Below, in pieces: positions 35,102 to 43,573 of a DNA stretch of 64,000 bases. The first letter of the stretch is position 1. Every line of letters starts with the position of its first letter. Made by a program: the position numbers and the translations under genes. This stretch comes from Polaribacter porphyrae (GTDB lineage: Bacteria > Bacteroidota > Bacteroidia > Flavobacteriales > Flavobacteriaceae). The stretch spans positions 1-64,000 of the forward strand of contig NZ_MSCN01000001.1 in NCBI RefSeq assembly GCF_002954685.1. Reading direction: 5' to 3'. The notes beneath the pieces are model-generated. The model was not told the origin of the DNA, did no database searches, and saw only the letters and a list, made by a program, of their open reading frames with translations.

Positions 35102-36289
35102 ATGAGAGTTTATCAATATGGAAAAATACTTAAAGTTATAGGTGTAATTTGTGCATTAATTTTGTTGTTTTTTTCAGTTGCTATTTTATTTCTTTCTAAT
35201 AATGATGCTAAAAGTTCAATTAATATATACTACTTTACAATTCCATTTTCAATAATCTTTTTGCCTTTATCGATATTAGGAATCAGAGATGTTCTAATCT
35301 CTAAAGTTATTATTGCAGAAAATTCCATTACTTCAATAACAGCTATAAGTTCTCGTAAATTAAGAATTGAAGAAATTCAAGGTTTTAAACGTGGAAGAAA
35401 TTATATTCATGTTCATCCTAAAAAAAGAGTTTTTAAAAAGAAATTAAAGTTTTCAATATTCTTTAAAAATGTTGATGAAATTTTGGTTTGGCTTTCTAAA
35501 AATTCAAACGATTTAGATGCAATTGAAGAAGAAAATGAAATTGATGATTTTTATAGAAATTCAGAATATGGATTTAGTAATGCAGAAAAAGAGGGGAAAC
35601 TAAAAAGTGCTAAAAAAGTAGCCAAAATAATAAATATAACAAGTGTCTTAATTACAATATCTACAATCTTTTTTAAAGAATATAAAATGATTAGTGCTTG
35701 GGTCTTAATTGCAATACCTATTATTATAATTTGTATCGTTTTTTACTTTAAAGGGTTGATAAAATTTGCAGATAAAGAAGAAGATGAAGTAACTATTTAT
35801 CCAAGTATTTTTTGGGGGTTTTCTGCTCCAATATTTTTGGTGTTTTTAATAATACTTTTAGGAATTGATATTTATGAGTTCAAAAATCTATGGATTCCAT
35901 TAACTTTAGTTTCCATATCCATTTTTATTTTATGCATATTAGCTTCAAAAGCATATATTATAAAGACCAAAAAAGCTTATGGAAAATTGACTTATTTATT
36001 ATTAATCTCTTTTGCTTATGGTCATTTATTAATTGTTTTTTTTAATGTAAATCTAGATAATGAAGCTTATGTTTCTTACAAAACTTTAGTTTTGGAAAAA
36101 GATATGAGTAAAGGTAAAACTACGAGTTACTATCTTAACTTAACAATACCAGAATTGAATAAAATAAATGAAAGATTTAATGTTTCTAGTTCCGTTTTTG
36201 ATAACGTAAAAGTTAATGATTCAGTCTTTTTTTTATTGAAAGAAGGTTACTTTAATATTCCATATTACAACATTAAAACCAATGAATAA
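35102..36289 (+). CDS. multi-helix membrane protein with a possible PH-like domain
   Basis: The 395-residue protein has two N-terminal hydrophobic helices, a soluble segment (about 73-150) with short beta-strands resembling bacterial PH-like domains, then five or so further helices. No catalytic motif is visible. It follows the symporter by 16 nt and overlaps the oxidoreductase gene by 8 nt, so it is probably co-transcribed. Function unknown. Confidence 0.65.
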   Translation: MRVYQYGKILKVIGVICALILLFFSVAILFLSNNDAKSSINIYYFTIPFSIIFLPLSILGIRDVLISKVIIAENSITSITAISSRKLRIEEIQGFKRGRNYIHVHPKKRVFKKKLKFSIFFKNVDEILVWLSKNSNDLDAIEEENEIDDFYRNSEYGFSNAEKEGKLKSAKKVAKIINITSVLITISTIFFKEYKMISAWVLIAIPIIIICIVFYFKGLIKFADKEEDEVTIYPSIFWGFSAPIFLVFLIILLGIDIYEFKNLWIPLTLVSISIFILCILASKAYIIKTKKAYGKLTYLLLISFAYGHLLIVFFNVNLDNEAYVSYKTLVLEKDMSKGKTTSYYLNLTIPELNKINERFNVSSSVFDNVKVNDSVFFLLKEGYFNIPYYNIKTNE

Positions 36290-37259
36290 ATCAATGAGAA
36301 TTGTTAAATGGGGTATAATCGGCCTTGGTAAAATTGCTGATAAATTTGCTCAAGATTTAAATACAGTTGAAAATGCAAAGCTTGTAGCAGTAGCGTCTAG
36401 AAGTCAACAAAAGGCCAATGATTTTGCTGAAAAATATCAAGTAGAGAATGCCTATAATTCTTATGAAGATTTAGCAAAAGATTTTAATATTGATGCAGTT
36501 TATATTGCAACACCACATAGTTTTCATAAAGACCATTCTATATTATGCCTGCAAAATAAAAAAGCAGTTTTATGTGAAAAACCTTTTGCAATGGATTTGC
36601 AAGAAGTATCAATAATGATTGCAGCTGCAAAAGCAAATAATGTATTATTAATGGAAGCATTATGGACGTGTTTTTTGCCTCATTATAAATATGTGCTAGA
36701 TATTGTTGAAAGTAAGAAATACGGAGATTTAATTGAATTGCAAGCAGACTTTGGTTTTAAAGCGGAATACAATTTACAAAGTAGATTGATGAAAAAAGAA
36801 GTTGGTGGAGGCTCATTATTAGATATTGGTATTTATCCAATTTTTACAGCTTTATCTGCATTAGGGATTCCAAATTCTATAGCTGCAAAAGCAACTTTTT
36901 TTGAAACAGGAGCAGATTCTAGTTGCTCAATGACTTTTGAATACGATAATGCAAAAGCCTTTTTAAAAAGTACATTATTAGAAGAAACAAAAACAGTAGC
37001 TATTTTTACTTTTGAAGAAGGAGAAATAAAAATTAATGGACGTTTTCATGAGCCATCAACTGTAACTATCATTAAGAATCAAACTGAAAAAACAATCAAC
37101 TTTAACTACAAAACGATTGGTTATAGTTACGAAATAGAACATTTTAATCAGTTGTTAAGAGATGATAAAACAGAAAGTAATATAATGACTTTTGAGCTTT
37201 CTAAAAACCTAATAAAAACTCTAGATAAAGTTAGAAAACAAATTGGTTTAGAGTATTAG
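36282..37259 (+). CDS. Gfo/Idh/MocA family oxidoreductase
   Basis: The 325-residue protein has the N-terminal Rossmann motif 'GIIGLGKIADKFA' (around 12-24) and the family marker 'CEKPFAMD' (around 94-101), followed by a C-terminal alpha/beta domain with 'GGSLLDIGIYP' holding the catalytic His/Asp region. It is an NAD(P)-dependent sugar or cyclitol dehydrogenase. The ATG at 36282 and the ATG at 36294 are both possible. It may process the sugar imported by the upstream symporter. Confidence 0.92.
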   Translation: MNKSMRIVKWGIIGLGKIADKFAQDLNTVENAKLVAVASRSQQKANDFAEKYQVENAYNSYEDLAKDFNIDAVYIATPHSFHKDHSILCLQNKKAVLCEKPFAMDLQEVSIMIAAAKANNVLLMEALWTCFLPHYKYVLDIVESKKYGDLIELQADFGFKAEYNLQSRLMKKEVGGGSLLDIGIYPIFTALSALGIPNSIAAKATFFETGADSSCSMTFEYDNAKAFLKSTLLEETKTVAIFTFEEGEIKINGRFHEPSTVTIIKNQTEKTINFNYKTIGYSYEIEHFNQLLRDDKTESNIMTFELSKNLIKTLDKVRKQIGLEY

Positions 37260-37263
37260 AATG

Positions 37264-37755
37264 CTATTCAGTTTTTGGCTGACTTTGCCATATTACATTT
37301 ACAATTTTCCATTGGTTATCTACTTTTGCTAAATGAAATAAATCTATACCCCATGCAGCAGTTAATTTTGCTGACGCTGTTTTAGAATTCACATCAAAAA
37401 TTTCAATTTCTTTAGGAGAATCTTTATTGACTCTTTTTCCACTTTTATTCCATTTGGCAGCTAAATTAGATAATTGAGTATGTGTCATTTCTAAATTATC
37501 TACGTATTCTTTTTTGTCAGGATTGTACCAAAAACCTACTTTTCGTAGTTTTTTATCTACACTTTTATCTATTCTAGTTGAATCTACTAAATACAAACCA
37601 TCTACATAATCTAAAATCGCAGCGTTTACTAATTTGTAGTCTTCTTGATTAAATTTAGTAGCTAATTTTTTGTCATTGGGCTCATTAGAAATACAAGATG
37701 ATAGTATAGCTAAACTTAAGCACAATAAAATAAAAGGAAGTTTCAGAATTTTCAT
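37264..37755 (-). CDS. lipoprotein with NTF2-like fold
   Basis: The 163-residue precursor has a lipoprotein signal with 'LSSC' at about residues 18-21. The remainder has the 'ILDYVDGLYLVDSTRIDKSV' and 'ASAKLTAAWGIDLFHLAKVDNQWKIVNVIWQ' pattern of the small NTF2-like/lumazine-binding domains common in Bacteroidetes. Such domains are exported and sometimes bind small ligands. No function is known to me. It converges on the oxidoreductase gene with a gap of 4 nt. Confidence 0.75.
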   Translation of the reverse strand: MKILKLPFILLCLSLAILSSCISNEPNDKKLATKFNQEDYKLVNAAILDYVDGLYLVDSTRIDKSVDKKLRKVGFWYNPDKKEYVDNLEMTHTQLSNLAAKWNKSGKRVNKDSPKEIEIFDVNSKTASAKLTAAWGIDLFHLAKVDNQWKIVNVIWQSQPKTE

Positions 37756-37838
37756 AAATGGTTGATTTTAAATTGATTTATTAAAGATATAAGAAAAATA
37801 ACAACCTTTATAAATACGATTTTGGTTTTAACGAATTC

Positions 37839-38618
37839 TTAAGAAAAGTACTTTTTGCTTTTGTTCCAAAAAACATCCATTTCAGCTAAAGACATATCTG
37901 CTATTTCTTTGCCCTCTTTTTTTGCAGCTTTTTCTAAAAACTGAAATCTATTGATAAATTTTTTATTTGTTTTTTCTAGAGCATTTTCTGGATTTACCCC
38001 AATAAAACGTGCGTAATTTATCATTGAGAATAACACATCACCGAATTCTTTTTCGATGTTTTCTTGATTTCCGTTTTTTATCTCAACATTTAATTCAGTA
38101 AGTTCTTCTTGCACTTTTTCCCAAACTTGATGAGGTTCTTCCCAATCAAAACCAACACCACCAACCTTGTCTTGAATTCTATTGGCTTTTACCAAAGCAG
38201 GTAAACTTTTAGGCACACCTTCTAAAACAGAATTTTTGCCTTCTTTAAGCTTTAGTTGTTCCCAATTGCGTTTTACATCTTCCTCATTATCAACCTTAAC
38301 ATCAGCATAGATATGAGGATGCCTATCAATTAGTTTATCAGAAATAGAATTGGCAACATCAGCAATATCAAAAGCATTAGTTTCGCTGCCAAGTTTAGCA
38401 TAAAAAACAATATGTAAAAATAAATCTCCTAATTCTTTTTTAACTTCTGGCAAGTCATTATCTAGAATAGCATCTGCCAACTCGTAAGTCTCTTCAATTG
38501 TTAAATGTCGTAAGCTTTCGAAGGTTTGCTTTTTATCCCAAGGACATTTTTCACGCAAATCATCCATAATATCTAATAGACGATTTATTGCTGCTAATTG
38601 TTCCTTTCTGTTATTCAA
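37839..38618 (-). CDS. mazG: MazG nucleoside triphosphate pyrophosphohydrolase
   Basis: The 259-residue protein has two MazG domains: an N-terminal 'CPWDKKQTFESLRHLTIEETYELADAI' and a C-terminal 'EKEFGDVLFSMINYAR', with the EExxE and ExxD metal motifs. It hydrolyses (d)NTPs to monophosphates and pyrophosphate, mainly for housecleaning. It starts with TTG at 38616-38618, which preserves the family N-terminus; the next ATG would cut it short. It closes an apparent operon with def and DUF5606. Confidence 0.95.
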   Translation of the reverse strand: MNNRKEQLAAINRLLDIMDDLREKCPWDKKQTFESLRHLTIEETYELADAILDNDLPEVKKELGDLFLHIVFYAKLGSETNAFDIADVANSISDKLIDRHPHIYADVKVDNEEDVKRNWEQLKLKEGKNSVLEGVPKSLPALVKANRIQDKVGGVGFDWEEPHQVWEKVQEELTELNVEIKNGNQENIEKEFGDVLFSMINYARFIGVNPENALEKTNKKFINRFQFLEKAAKKEGKEIADMSLAEMDVFWNKSKKYFS

Positions 38619-38625
38619 AATTTAG

Positions 38626-39051
38626 TTATGCTTTTTCTTCAGTCTCTTCTTCAGAACTTTCTGTTATTTTCGAAAAATCAAAGCCAAAAGAAATTAATAA
38701 ATTATACCATTGAATTACTTTTTTTATGTTTGATGTGTATACTCTTTCATCGTCATAATTAGGCAATACTTCTGCAAAAAAAGCTTTTAATTTATTACCA
38801 CTTTCTTTGTGAGAAATAGCCTCTTTTCCTTCTGTTTTTTCTGAAATTGCTTTAAAAACATCGAGCAATGGCATATCTTCTTCATAAGTATAAATAGCTA
38901 TGTTTTCTAATAAACTTACATTTTGAGTAGCATTAATTGCCAATCTTTTTTTATCGCTTAAAGATTCAACAATAATTGCATTTTTTGATTGTGATATTAC
39001 TTGAAATAAACCTGGTTTACCAGTAACTGAAATAATTTTACTAAATTCCAT
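38626..39051 (-). CDS. DUF5606 domain protein
   Basis: The 141-residue protein starts 'MEFSKIISVTGKPGLFQVISQSKNAIIVESL', the typical start of the Bacteroidetes DUF5606 family, and ends in an acidic tail rich in Glu and Ser. It is cytoplasmic and of unknown function. It lies between def and mazG with short gaps, a linkage that I associate with flavobacteria. Confidence 0.85.
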   Translation of the reverse strand: MEFSKIISVTGKPGLFQVISQSKNAIIVESLSDKKRLAINATQNVSLLENIAIYTYEEDMPLLDVFKAISEKTEGKEAISHKESGNKLKAFFAEVLPNYDDERVYTSNIKKVIQWYNLLISFGFDFSKITESSEEETEEKA

Positions 39052-39078
39052 TTGTATATTTTTTTGTCTGTGAACAGA

Positions 39079-39669
39079 CTATTTTTTCTTTTTTAAATTT
39101 GGAAAACGCATTCTATAATCTGCATTTATTTTCCCTTTAGAAATATTATCTAATTTCTTTTTTATTAATCTCTTTTTAAGTGTTGAAAGTTTGTCTGTAA
39201 ATAAAATACCTTCTATATGATCGTATTCGTGCTGAAAAACCCTTGCAGCTAATCCTTCTAAAACTTCAGTATGTGTTTTAAAATCTTCATCTTGATATTC
39301 AATGGTAACTTTAGGTTGCCTGTAAACATCTTCTCTTACATTAGGAATGCTTAAACATCCTTCATTAAACACCCAAGATTCTCCTTCTTCTTCAATAATT
39401 TTTGCATTAATAAAAACACGATTAAAAGTTTTTAAAGCTGTTCTATCTTTTTCCTCTAAATCTTCATCTTCGGCAAAAGGTGATGCATCAATTACAAATA
39501 AACGAATGGCTTTACCAATTTGTGGAGCTGCTAAACCAACACCAGAAGCATTGTACATGGTTTCTTTCATGTTTGCAATAAGGGCTGTCAAATTTGGGTA
39601 GTCCTTATCAATTTCGACTGCTTTTTTTCTTAAAACAGGATCACCATAAGCAACAATAGGTAAAATCAT
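39079..39669 (-). CDS. def: peptide deformylase
   Basis: The 196-residue protein has all three deformylase motifs: 'GVGLAAPQIG' (43-52), 'EGCLSIP' (103-109; C105 binds the metal) and 'HEYDHIEG' (147-154; H147, H151 bind the metal and E148 is catalytic). It removes formyl from the N-terminal Met of new proteins. The gene is followed by DUF5606 and mazG on the minus strand. A TACTTTTG box on the minus strand at 39688-39695 is a likely promoter element. Confidence 0.97.
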   Translation of the reverse strand: MILPIVAYGDPVLRKKAVEIDKDYPNLTALIANMKETMYNASGVGLAAPQIGKAIRLFVIDASPFAEDEDLEEKDRTALKTFNRVFINAKIIEEEGESWVFNEGCLSIPNVREDVYRQPKVTIEYQDEDFKTHTEVLEGLAARVFQHEYDHIEGILFTDKLSTLKKRLIKKKLDNISKGKINADYRMRFPNLKKKK

Positions 39670-39748
39670 TTTTTATTTTTTGGTGTACAAAAGTACAATT
39701 TAGAAAATCGAATTACGAATTTTTATTTTAAGAATTTTGTTAAAGAAA

Positions 39749-40159
39749 TTACTGATTGTATAGGTAAGACTGTAGAATTATTGTAGCACTAATTTCATCA
39801 ACCAAAGCTTTATTTCTACGTTGTTTTTTCTTTAAACCACCATCAACCATTGTTTGAAAAGCCATTTTAGAAGTAAAACGTTCATCTATCCTTTTTATAG
39901 GAATTAAAGGAATTTCTTTCTGCAGTTTCTCTAAAAAAGGAAGTATTAAAACCTCACTTTCACTATCAGAATTATCCATTTGTTTGGGTTTGCCAAGTAA
40001 AAAAAGCTCAACATCTTCTTTAGAAGTATATTCTTTTAAAAATGTTAACAATTTATCTGTTTTAACTGTGGTTAAGCCAGATGCAATAATTTGTAGTTCA
40101 TCAGTAATAGCAATTCCTGTTCTTACTTTTCCAAAATCTATGGCTAAAATTCTTCCCAA
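39749..40159 (-). CDS. ruvX: RuvX (YqgF) Holliday-junction resolvase / pre-16S rRNA nuclease
   Basis: The 136-residue RNase-H-fold protein begins 'MGRILAIDFGKVRTGIAITD' with the first catalytic Asp, contains 'LGKPKQMD' and 'IDERFTS', and ends in 'LVDEISATIILQSYL' with the last catalytic Asp. In E. coli YqgF works on the 5' end of 16S rRNA and possibly on Holliday junctions. A minus-strand TATGTTTG box at 40180-40187 is upstream. Length fits. Confidence 0.95.
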   Translation of the reverse strand: MGRILAIDFGKVRTGIAITDELQIIASGLTTVKTDKLLTFLKEYTSKEDVELFLLGKPKQMDNSDSESEVLILPFLEKLQKEIPLIPIKRIDERFTSKMAFQTMVDGGLKKKQRRNKALVDEISATIILQSYLYNQ

Positions 40160-40235
40160 AATAAAAGATTAATTTTTTGCAAACATACGAAATTAAACAA
40201 CCCTTTAAAATCTGTTTAAAAAGTGTATATTCGCC

Positions 40236-40263
40236 TTGATTTTTGTTGATAGAATTATATTTG
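40236..40263 (+). promoter_or_regulatory. promoter of dapD
   Basis: TTG at 40236-40238, a 17-nt spacer and TATATTTG at 40256-40263 match the flavobacterial consensus; the dapD ATG follows 19 nt later. Confidence 0.65.
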
Positions 40264-40282
40264 TATCACTAAAATAGTAATC

Positions 40283-41098
40283 ATGAAAGATATTAGAAAA
40301 ATTATCGAATCTGCTTGGGAAAATCGTGAATTGTTAAAAGAACAAAATACAATTGATACGATTAGAAAAGTTGTAGATTTATTAGATAAAGGAGCGTTAA
40401 GAGTTGCAGAACCAATTGAAAATGGTTGGCAAGTAAATGAATGGGTTAAAAAAGCGGTTGTTTTATATTTTCCTATTCAAAAAATGGAAACTTTAGAAGC
40501 TGGTATTTTTGAGTACCATGATAAAATTCCATTAAAAAGAAACTTTAAAGAAAGAGGAATTAGAGTTGTGCCAAATGCAGTTGCAAGGCATGGAGCTTTT
40601 ATTTCTGCAGGTACAATATTAATGCCTAGTTATGTTAATATAGGAGCGTATGTAGATGAAGGAACTATGGTAGATACTTGGGCTACAGTTGGCTCTTGTG
40701 CACAAATTGGTAAAAATGTACATTTATCTGGTGGAGTAGGCATTGGTGGTGTATTAGAACCATTACAAGCGGCTCCTGTAATTATAGAAGATGGTGCTTT
40801 TATAGGTTCTAGATGTATTGTTGTAGAAGGTGTTAGAGTAGAAAAAGAAGCAGTTTTAGGTGCAAATGTTGTATTAACAATGAGTACAAAAATTATTGAT
40901 GTTACAGGTGATGAACCTGTTGAAATGAAAGGAAGAGTACCTGCAAGATCTGTTGTAATTCCTGGTAGTTACACCAAAAAGTTTGCTGCTGGTGAGTACA
41001 ATGTACCTTGTGCATTAATCATTGGAAAAAGAAAAGAAAGCACAAATAAAAAAACATCGCTAAATGATGCTTTACGTGAGTATGATGTTGCTGTTTAA
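40283..41098 (+). CDS. dapD: 2,3,4,5-tetrahydropyridine-2,6-dicarboxylate N-succinyltransferase
   Basis: The 271-residue protein has the helical N-terminus of DapD and then the left-handed beta-helix hexapeptide repeat region: 'VNIGAYVDEGTMVDTWATVGSCAQIGKNVHLSGGVGIGGVLEP'. It succinylates tetrahydrodipicolinate in the lysine/meso-diaminopimelate pathway. Length matches the family. The next gene, a glycosyltransferase, is 15 nt downstream. Confidence 0.97.
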   Translation: MKDIRKIIESAWENRELLKEQNTIDTIRKVVDLLDKGALRVAEPIENGWQVNEWVKKAVVLYFPIQKMETLEAGIFEYHDKIPLKRNFKERGIRVVPNAVARHGAFISAGTILMPSYVNIGAYVDEGTMVDTWATVGSCAQIGKNVHLSGGVGIGGVLEPLQAAPVIIEDGAFIGSRCIVVEGVRVEKEAVLGANVVLTMSTKIIDVTGDEPVEMKGRVPARSVVIPGSYTKKFAAGEYNVPCALIIGKRKESTNKKTSLNDALREYDVAV

Positions 41099-41113
41099 GA
41101 TTTAAAAAAAGCT

Positions 41114-41869
41114 ATGACAAAAATTTCGTCAATAATTCCTACACTCAATGAGGAAATTCATATTGAAGCAGCTATAAAATCTGTCGATTTTGCAGACGAA
41201 ATTATTGTCATAGATTCTCATAGTACAGACAAAACTATTGAATTAGCTGAAAAGCACAATGTAAAAATCATCAAGCGAAAGTTTGATGATTTTTCTTCTC
41301 AAAAAAACTTTGCAATAACGCAGGCAAAAAATCCTTGGATTTATATTTTAGATGCTGATGAAAGAGTTACGCCTGATGTTAAAAAAGAAATATTAGAAGC
41401 TGTACAAAATCCTAAAGAATTTGTTGGTTTTTATGTTAGAAGAAGTTTTTTCTTTGCTGGTAAAAGAATAAAATATTCAGGTTGGCAAAGAGATAAAGTT
41501 GTACGATTATTTTTAAAAGATAAATGTAAGTATCAAGGTATAGTTCACGAAACTATAAAAACGGATGGAGAGCTAGGTTTTTTTAAAGGAAAAATAGACC
41601 ATTTTGGATATAAAAACTACAATCACTTTATTTCTAAAATTCATCAATATGGAGAATTAAAAGCCAAAGAATTACATGCAAGAGGAAAGAAAGTAAACTT
41701 ATTCCATATTATTATAAAACCTACTTACAGAATTTTTTCTCATTTTATTTTAAAAAGAGGATTTTTAGATGGTTATACAGGTTTAATTCTTTCAATAACA
41801 CAAGGTTATGCTGTGTTAACTCGATATATAAAACTTTGGATTTTAAATAGAGGACTTAAAGAAGATTAG
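41114..41869 (+). CDS. glycosyltransferase family 2 (WaaE/KdtX-like)
   Basis: The 251-residue protein begins 'TKISSIIPTLNEEIHIEAAIKSV' and has 'IDSHSTDKTIELAE', then 'WIYILDADERVTPDVKKEI', which provides the DxD-like metal site near residues 81-83. This pattern is characteristic of the LPS-core beta-glycosyltransferase branch of GT2. It likely adds a hexose to lipid A-core or another surface glycan in the cytoplasm. It converges with the GT25 gene on the other strand, overlapping by 4 nt. Confidence 0.9.
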   Translation: MTKISSIIPTLNEEIHIEAAIKSVDFADEIIVIDSHSTDKTIELAEKHNVKIIKRKFDDFSSQKNFAITQAKNPWIYILDADERVTPDVKKEILEAVQNPKEFVGFYVRRSFFFAGKRIKYSGWQRDKVVRLFLKDKCKYQGIVHETIKTDGELGFFKGKIDHFGYKNYNHFISKIHQYGELKAKELHARGKKVNLFHIIIKPTYRIFSHFILKRGFLDGYTGLILSITQGYAVLTRYIKLWILNRGLKED

Positions 41870-42612
41870 TTTCTTTTATAGAAAAAGTAATTTCGAATAC
41901 ACCTATACAACTTTACTGTAAATAATGATAATATTTGCCAAAAAGGACGAATAATTTCGCGGACTACTTTTTTCCAAACAATCATATTGTTTTGCTGAAT
42001 TGTACTTCCTCCCATTTTCTTATCTACACTAATTACATATTGTTTGTTGGTATTGTGTAAAGGGACTTTATGTTTGTACACATCTTGTTTCATCACATCA
42101 ATGGGAGCATAATAATCACTTAAATTTTGCGATAATTTTTTCGCAGCGTTTTTGCCAATTATTTGCCCAATCATCAAAACAGGTGGCATTAAAAAAGTAG
42201 TAATTAATTTGTTTTTTTTTAGAGGATAAAAACCTTTTTTTCCAGAAATATCTAAAAATGTATCAATAGTAATTTCTTTAAGTAGCTGTTCTAAATCTTC
42301 AAAAAAGTTATTTTGAATTAATGCATCATCTTCTAAAACAATAGAAAAGTCTTCAGGCTGTTTTGATAGAAATTCCCAGAGCTTAAAATGTGTTAAACAA
42401 ATACCAATTTCACCATCATTTGGATAAGGGAAATGAGCTAAAATATTGTGTTTCTTTTTTTCTTTCTTCAGCACTTCAGCTGGTAGTTCTTTACCATAAA
42501 TAGCAGAAATACGAGTTATTGGAATATTCAGTTTTTTAAACTGATTTTCCATAAATTCACGCCTATCTATACTCTTGTCTAGGTTGATGTAATATACTTT
42601 GTAGGTACTCAT
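41866..42612 (-). CDS. glycosyltransferase family 25
   Basis: The protein is 248 residues from the ATG at 42610-42612; an upstream TTG adds only four residues. It has the GT25 start 'YKVYYINLDKSIDRREFMENQFK', 'ISAIYGKELP', 'GEIGICLTHFKLWEFL' and 'VLEDDALI', with the EDD metal-binding motif. GT25 enzymes add galactose or similar to LPS oligosaccharide. Its start overlaps the fucosyltransferase stop by 4 nt, so the two work in one operon. Confidence 0.9.
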   Translation of the reverse strand: MSTYKVYYINLDKSIDRREFMENQFKKLNIPITRISAIYGKELPAEVLKKEKKKHNILAHFPYPNDGEIGICLTHFKLWEFLSKQPEDFSIVLEDDALIQNNFFEDLEQLLKEITIDTFLDISGKKGFYPLKKNKLITTFLMPPVLMIGQIIGKNAAKKLSQNLSDYYAPIDVMKQDVYKHKVPLHNTNKQYVISVDKKMGGSTIQQNNMIVWKKVVREIIRPFWQILSLFTVKLYRCIRNYFFYKRN

Positions 42613-43412
42613 AATTGAATCCAATTATTACAGGCAACTTCATTTTCTTTGCTTACAAACCATTTTTCTGGGGCAATAACAACTTTATTTTCATATTGGT
42701 TTAACCAAGCTCCCCACCAAGAAAAACTGCTGTTTGCAGTTATATTATGTTTACACAAACTCATTAAATGCATGTCTTCATGAGGAATTACTTTATGATT
42801 GATATAAGTTGCATGTTGTACTTTTAAATTCTTTTTTACCCAATCTATATCATCAGAAAAAATAAAAAAACGAACATCTTTAAATTTACTTCTCATCAAT
42901 TTTACAGCTCGTTTGTAGTATTCTAAATCGCAAGTACCATGCACTTCATTGGCTTTTTTATTAGAAATATAATCACCTCTTCTTATGTGTAAAGAACATG
43001 AATTTTTTTGAATTGTAATATCTCTTAAATATGAAATTGTAGAATTAGAAAGTTCTTTTTTTAAGACAAATTGTTTTAACAATACTGCTCTTATTTCTTT
43101 AAAATAATCTTCTGTTTGAAAATAACCTTTAATATAAGCATCTTCAGAGGGTTTTGTTAACCTTTCATTAAACAAGAGACTTTTCTCTTTTAAAGATTTT
43201 ATAAGTCTAATTTTAGACAAAAAGTTAGTAAAAGGTAAAGAATTTTCTATATCAATTTTAAATAAATCTAAACCATAACCTCCATGAAGTTTGTAGTTTC
43301 TAAACCCAGTTGTATCAATAAAGGTTTTGTAACCTTTTGTTTGTAAGGACTTTGCATAAGCATATTGAAACATCTGGTTTCCAAGTCCGCCAATAATTCT
43401 TACAATTATCAT
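42609..43412 (-). CDS. alpha-1,2-fucosyltransferase, GT11
   Basis: The 267-residue protein has the GT11 signature 'IIGGLGNQMFQYAYAKSL' near the N-terminus, 'LHIRRGDYI' (the donor-binding HxRRGDY motif, near residues 140-147) and 'NSSFSWWGAWL' near the C-terminus. It should transfer fucose from GDP-fucose to a galactose in a surface glycan. No GDP-fucose synthesis genes are in this window. Confidence 0.95.
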   Translation of the reverse strand: MIIVRIIGGLGNQMFQYAYAKSLQTKGYKTFIDTTGFRNYKLHGGYGLDLFKIDIENSLPFTNFLSKIRLIKSLKEKSLLFNERLTKPSEDAYIKGYFQTEDYFKEIRAVLLKQFVLKKELSNSTISYLRDITIQKNSCSLHIRRGDYISNKKANEVHGTCDLEYYKRAVKLMRSKFKDVRFFIFSDDIDWVKKNLKVQHATYINHKVIPHEDMHLMSLCKHNITANSSFSWWGAWLNQYENKVVIAPEKWFVSKENEVACNNWIQL

Positions 43413-43573
43413 TTACGATTTACTTATAAATTTGGAATATGAATTTTGGTAAAAGTACAATTAAAAAACATACTATAAATTTAGGAGTAACAATCACATA
43501 AAAAAATATTTTTCTTTTATCATTAATAGGAATAAAGTTAACTTTGTCATTGCCTAAAAGCGAAACCAAATTC

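Noticed and set aside
43544..43573. TTG start of the CCA-adding enzyme
   Set aside because: It overlaps the likely -7 box and the extra ten residues are not conserved.
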